A program made the translations under genes and the position numbers. Positions 62,941-64,000 of a stretch of DNA of 64,000 bases are shown here, in pieces; positions within the stretch are counted from its first letter, which is position 1, and every line of letters begins with the position of its first letter. Origin of the DNA: Defluviitalea saccharophila (lineage in GTDB: Bacteria > Bacillota > Clostridia > Lachnospirales > Defluviitaleaceae). The notes beneath the pieces were generated by a model that saw only the letters and a list, made by a program, of their open reading frames with translations, ran no database searches and was not told the DNA's origin. The stretch spans positions 1,798,001 through 1,862,000 of the forward strand of contig NZ_CP121687.1 in assembly GCF_038396635.1 (NCBI RefSeq), written 5' to 3'.

Positions 62941-64000
62941 TTAATTTTGGCTGCTTAAATTTCTTAAATGGGCTAACGCCTTATAATCTTCTTTTATATC
63001 CTCATAGAGTTTTTTATACAGTTTGAAATATTCCATATAGATTTCATGGTTTTTTTGATTGGGTTCAATTAAATCAATATACTCTGTCTTTTCTTTAGCG
63101 ATAGAAAAATCCTTAAATATCCCTACGGCTACCCCTGCTAATATTGCATCTCCAAAGGGAGCACCTACTCTGCTTTTTACTAAGGCAGTAGGAACATTAA
63201 ACACGTCTGTTATGATGCTTCTCCAAAGTTTGCTTTTTGCTCCTCCTTCATTTAAAACAATAGGGCTATTTATTTTTATATTTTTTTCTTTAAGCAATAC
63301 AAATGAGTCATAAAGGGCATATGCCACTGCTTCCATCATGGCACGAACCAGATGACCTTTTGTATGATTTAGGGATAATCCAAAGATAACGCCTTTTGCA
63401 TCCACATCCCATATGGGTGTTCGCTCTCCCATTAAATAAGGAAGAATAATTAATCCATCGCTGCCTATATTAATTTTTTCAGCTTCCATATTGAGATAAT
63501 CATACGCGTCAAAATTCGGAACGAGTTTTTCCATTGCCCTTTCCATATGGGAAAACTGATCTCTTAAATAGCGAAGGGATTGTCCCCCTGTTGTTGTTGT
63601 TGGAACTGTAATATAGGTATTTTCTGAATCTATGGTATAAGCACAGCTAATCATACTGTCTAAGAAATTAGGGTCTTTATGAATAACACCAAAGTTTCCA
63701 CAGGTCCCTAAATTCATTTGGACGTCCCCAACCTGGGTGGCTCCTGCTCCAACCCATCCTGCATTACAATCTACTTGCCCTGCTGCAACCGCAATGCCTT
63801 CTGCCAGTCCTGTTTCTTTAGCCGCTTCATAGGTTACTTCTCCAATGATCTCTTCACAGCGATATACTTCCGGCATTAAATCAATGCTTATGCCTATCTT
63901 ATCCATCAGCTCTTTTTCAAATTGATTAGAAAATACATTGTATGCCACTCCATAAAAGGCCCCTGCTGAGTAACTGGCTGTCGCTTTTCCTGTAAGTTTT
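62941..64000 (-). CDS. FGGY-family carbohydrate kinase, N-terminus cut by window edge
   Basis: About 353 residues visible; the reading frame runs off the right edge, upstream of the first internal Met at 63948 (…[17 protein letters not shown]). Family motifs in the C-terminal half: [79 protein letters not shown] and [17 protein letters not shown]. It resembles xylulo/ribulo-type kinases. It phosphorylates a sugar or ketose to feed the isomerases behind it; the substrate cannot be read. Ends 25 bp before the BMC remnant. Confidence 0.9.
   Translation of the reverse strand, partial: KLTGKATASYSAGAFYGVAYNVFSNQFEKELMDKIGISIDLMPEVYRCEEIIGEVTYEAAKETGLAEGIAVAAGQVDCNAGWVGAGATQVGDVQMNLGTCGNFGVIHKDPNFLDSMISCAYTIDSENTYITVPTTTTGGQSLRYLRDQFSHMERAMEKLVPNFDAYDYLNMEAEKINIGSDGLIILPYLMGERTPIWDVDAKGVIFGLSLNHTKGHLVRAMMEAVAYALYDSFVLLKEKNIKINSPIVLNEGGAKSKLWRSIITDVFNVPTALVKSRVGAPFGDAILAGVAVGIFKDFSIAKEKTEYIDLIEPNQKNHEIYMEYFKLYKKLYEDIKEDYKALAHLRNLSSQN

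Overview
The window is low-GC Clostridia DNA, most likely from a Lachnospirales relative. The signs are a Bacillus-type long SRP RNA in a tadA–ffs–dnaX–ybaB–recR block, a DUF3881 gene (a family I associate with Lachnospiraceae), a PPi-dependent phosphofructokinase, S-layer (SLH) proteins and a Spo0E-type sporulation remnant. I cannot name the species from sequence alone.

Layout. (1) 1–5.6 kb, minus strand: a mannitol-type PTS operon, EIICB – MtlR – EIICA – 1-phosphofructokinase (cut by the window edge). A promoter and a candidate operator lie upstream, and an AraC regulator diverges from it. (2) 6.9–9.1 kb, plus strand: two exported proteins built from one shared beta-type repeat, one with SLH anchors. 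A VOC-fold protein follows. (3) 9.7–39.1 kb: an AT-rich accessory block full of unknown genes. It carries four copies of one 1538-bp IS256-family element and an actin-like parM/parR partition pair whose parM is broken by one IS copy with a perfect 8-bp target duplication. It also has an orphan TnsD/TniQ protein beside HNH and PD-(D/E)XK nuclease-like genes and an AlbA_2 (Schlafen-like) protein, a short tyrosine recombinase, a SprT-like protein, an Xre/small-protein operon with its own palindromic operator, iteron-like repeats and several gene stumps. It looks like an integrated plasmid or a composite island, abutting the recR terminator. At its right edge is a CopZ-family Fe-S protein with an in-frame TGA next to a Cys codon, followed by a hairpin that fits the bacterial SECIS layout.

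(4) 39.2–45.5 kb: housekeeping recR, ybaB, dnaX, SRP RNA and tadA, then a DivIVA-like protein and a chemoreceptor-type protein with a PhnD-like binding domain fused to its cytoplasmic end. (5) 45.6–51.9 kb: a glycerol operon on the minus strand (FAD/Fe-S glycerol-3-phosphate dehydrogenase, FAD oxidoreductase, DUF1667, GlpP antiterminator, GlpK, GlpF). Its leader contains a strong terminator, the expected target of GlpP. (6) 52.2–55.5 kb: two tRNA-Arg genes, a DUF3881 protein and a second chemoreceptor. (7) 55.6–64 kb, minus strand: a sugar-phosphate cluster with a FGGY kinase (cut by the window edge), a truncated microcompartment (BMC) shell gene, RpiB, an L-fucose-isomerase-like enzyme, a TIM paralogue, PPi-PFK, a LacI regulator and a split transketolase. 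Together these would phosphorylate and isomerise a sugar and feed it into the pentose-phosphate and lower glycolytic pathways; the starting sugar is not evident.
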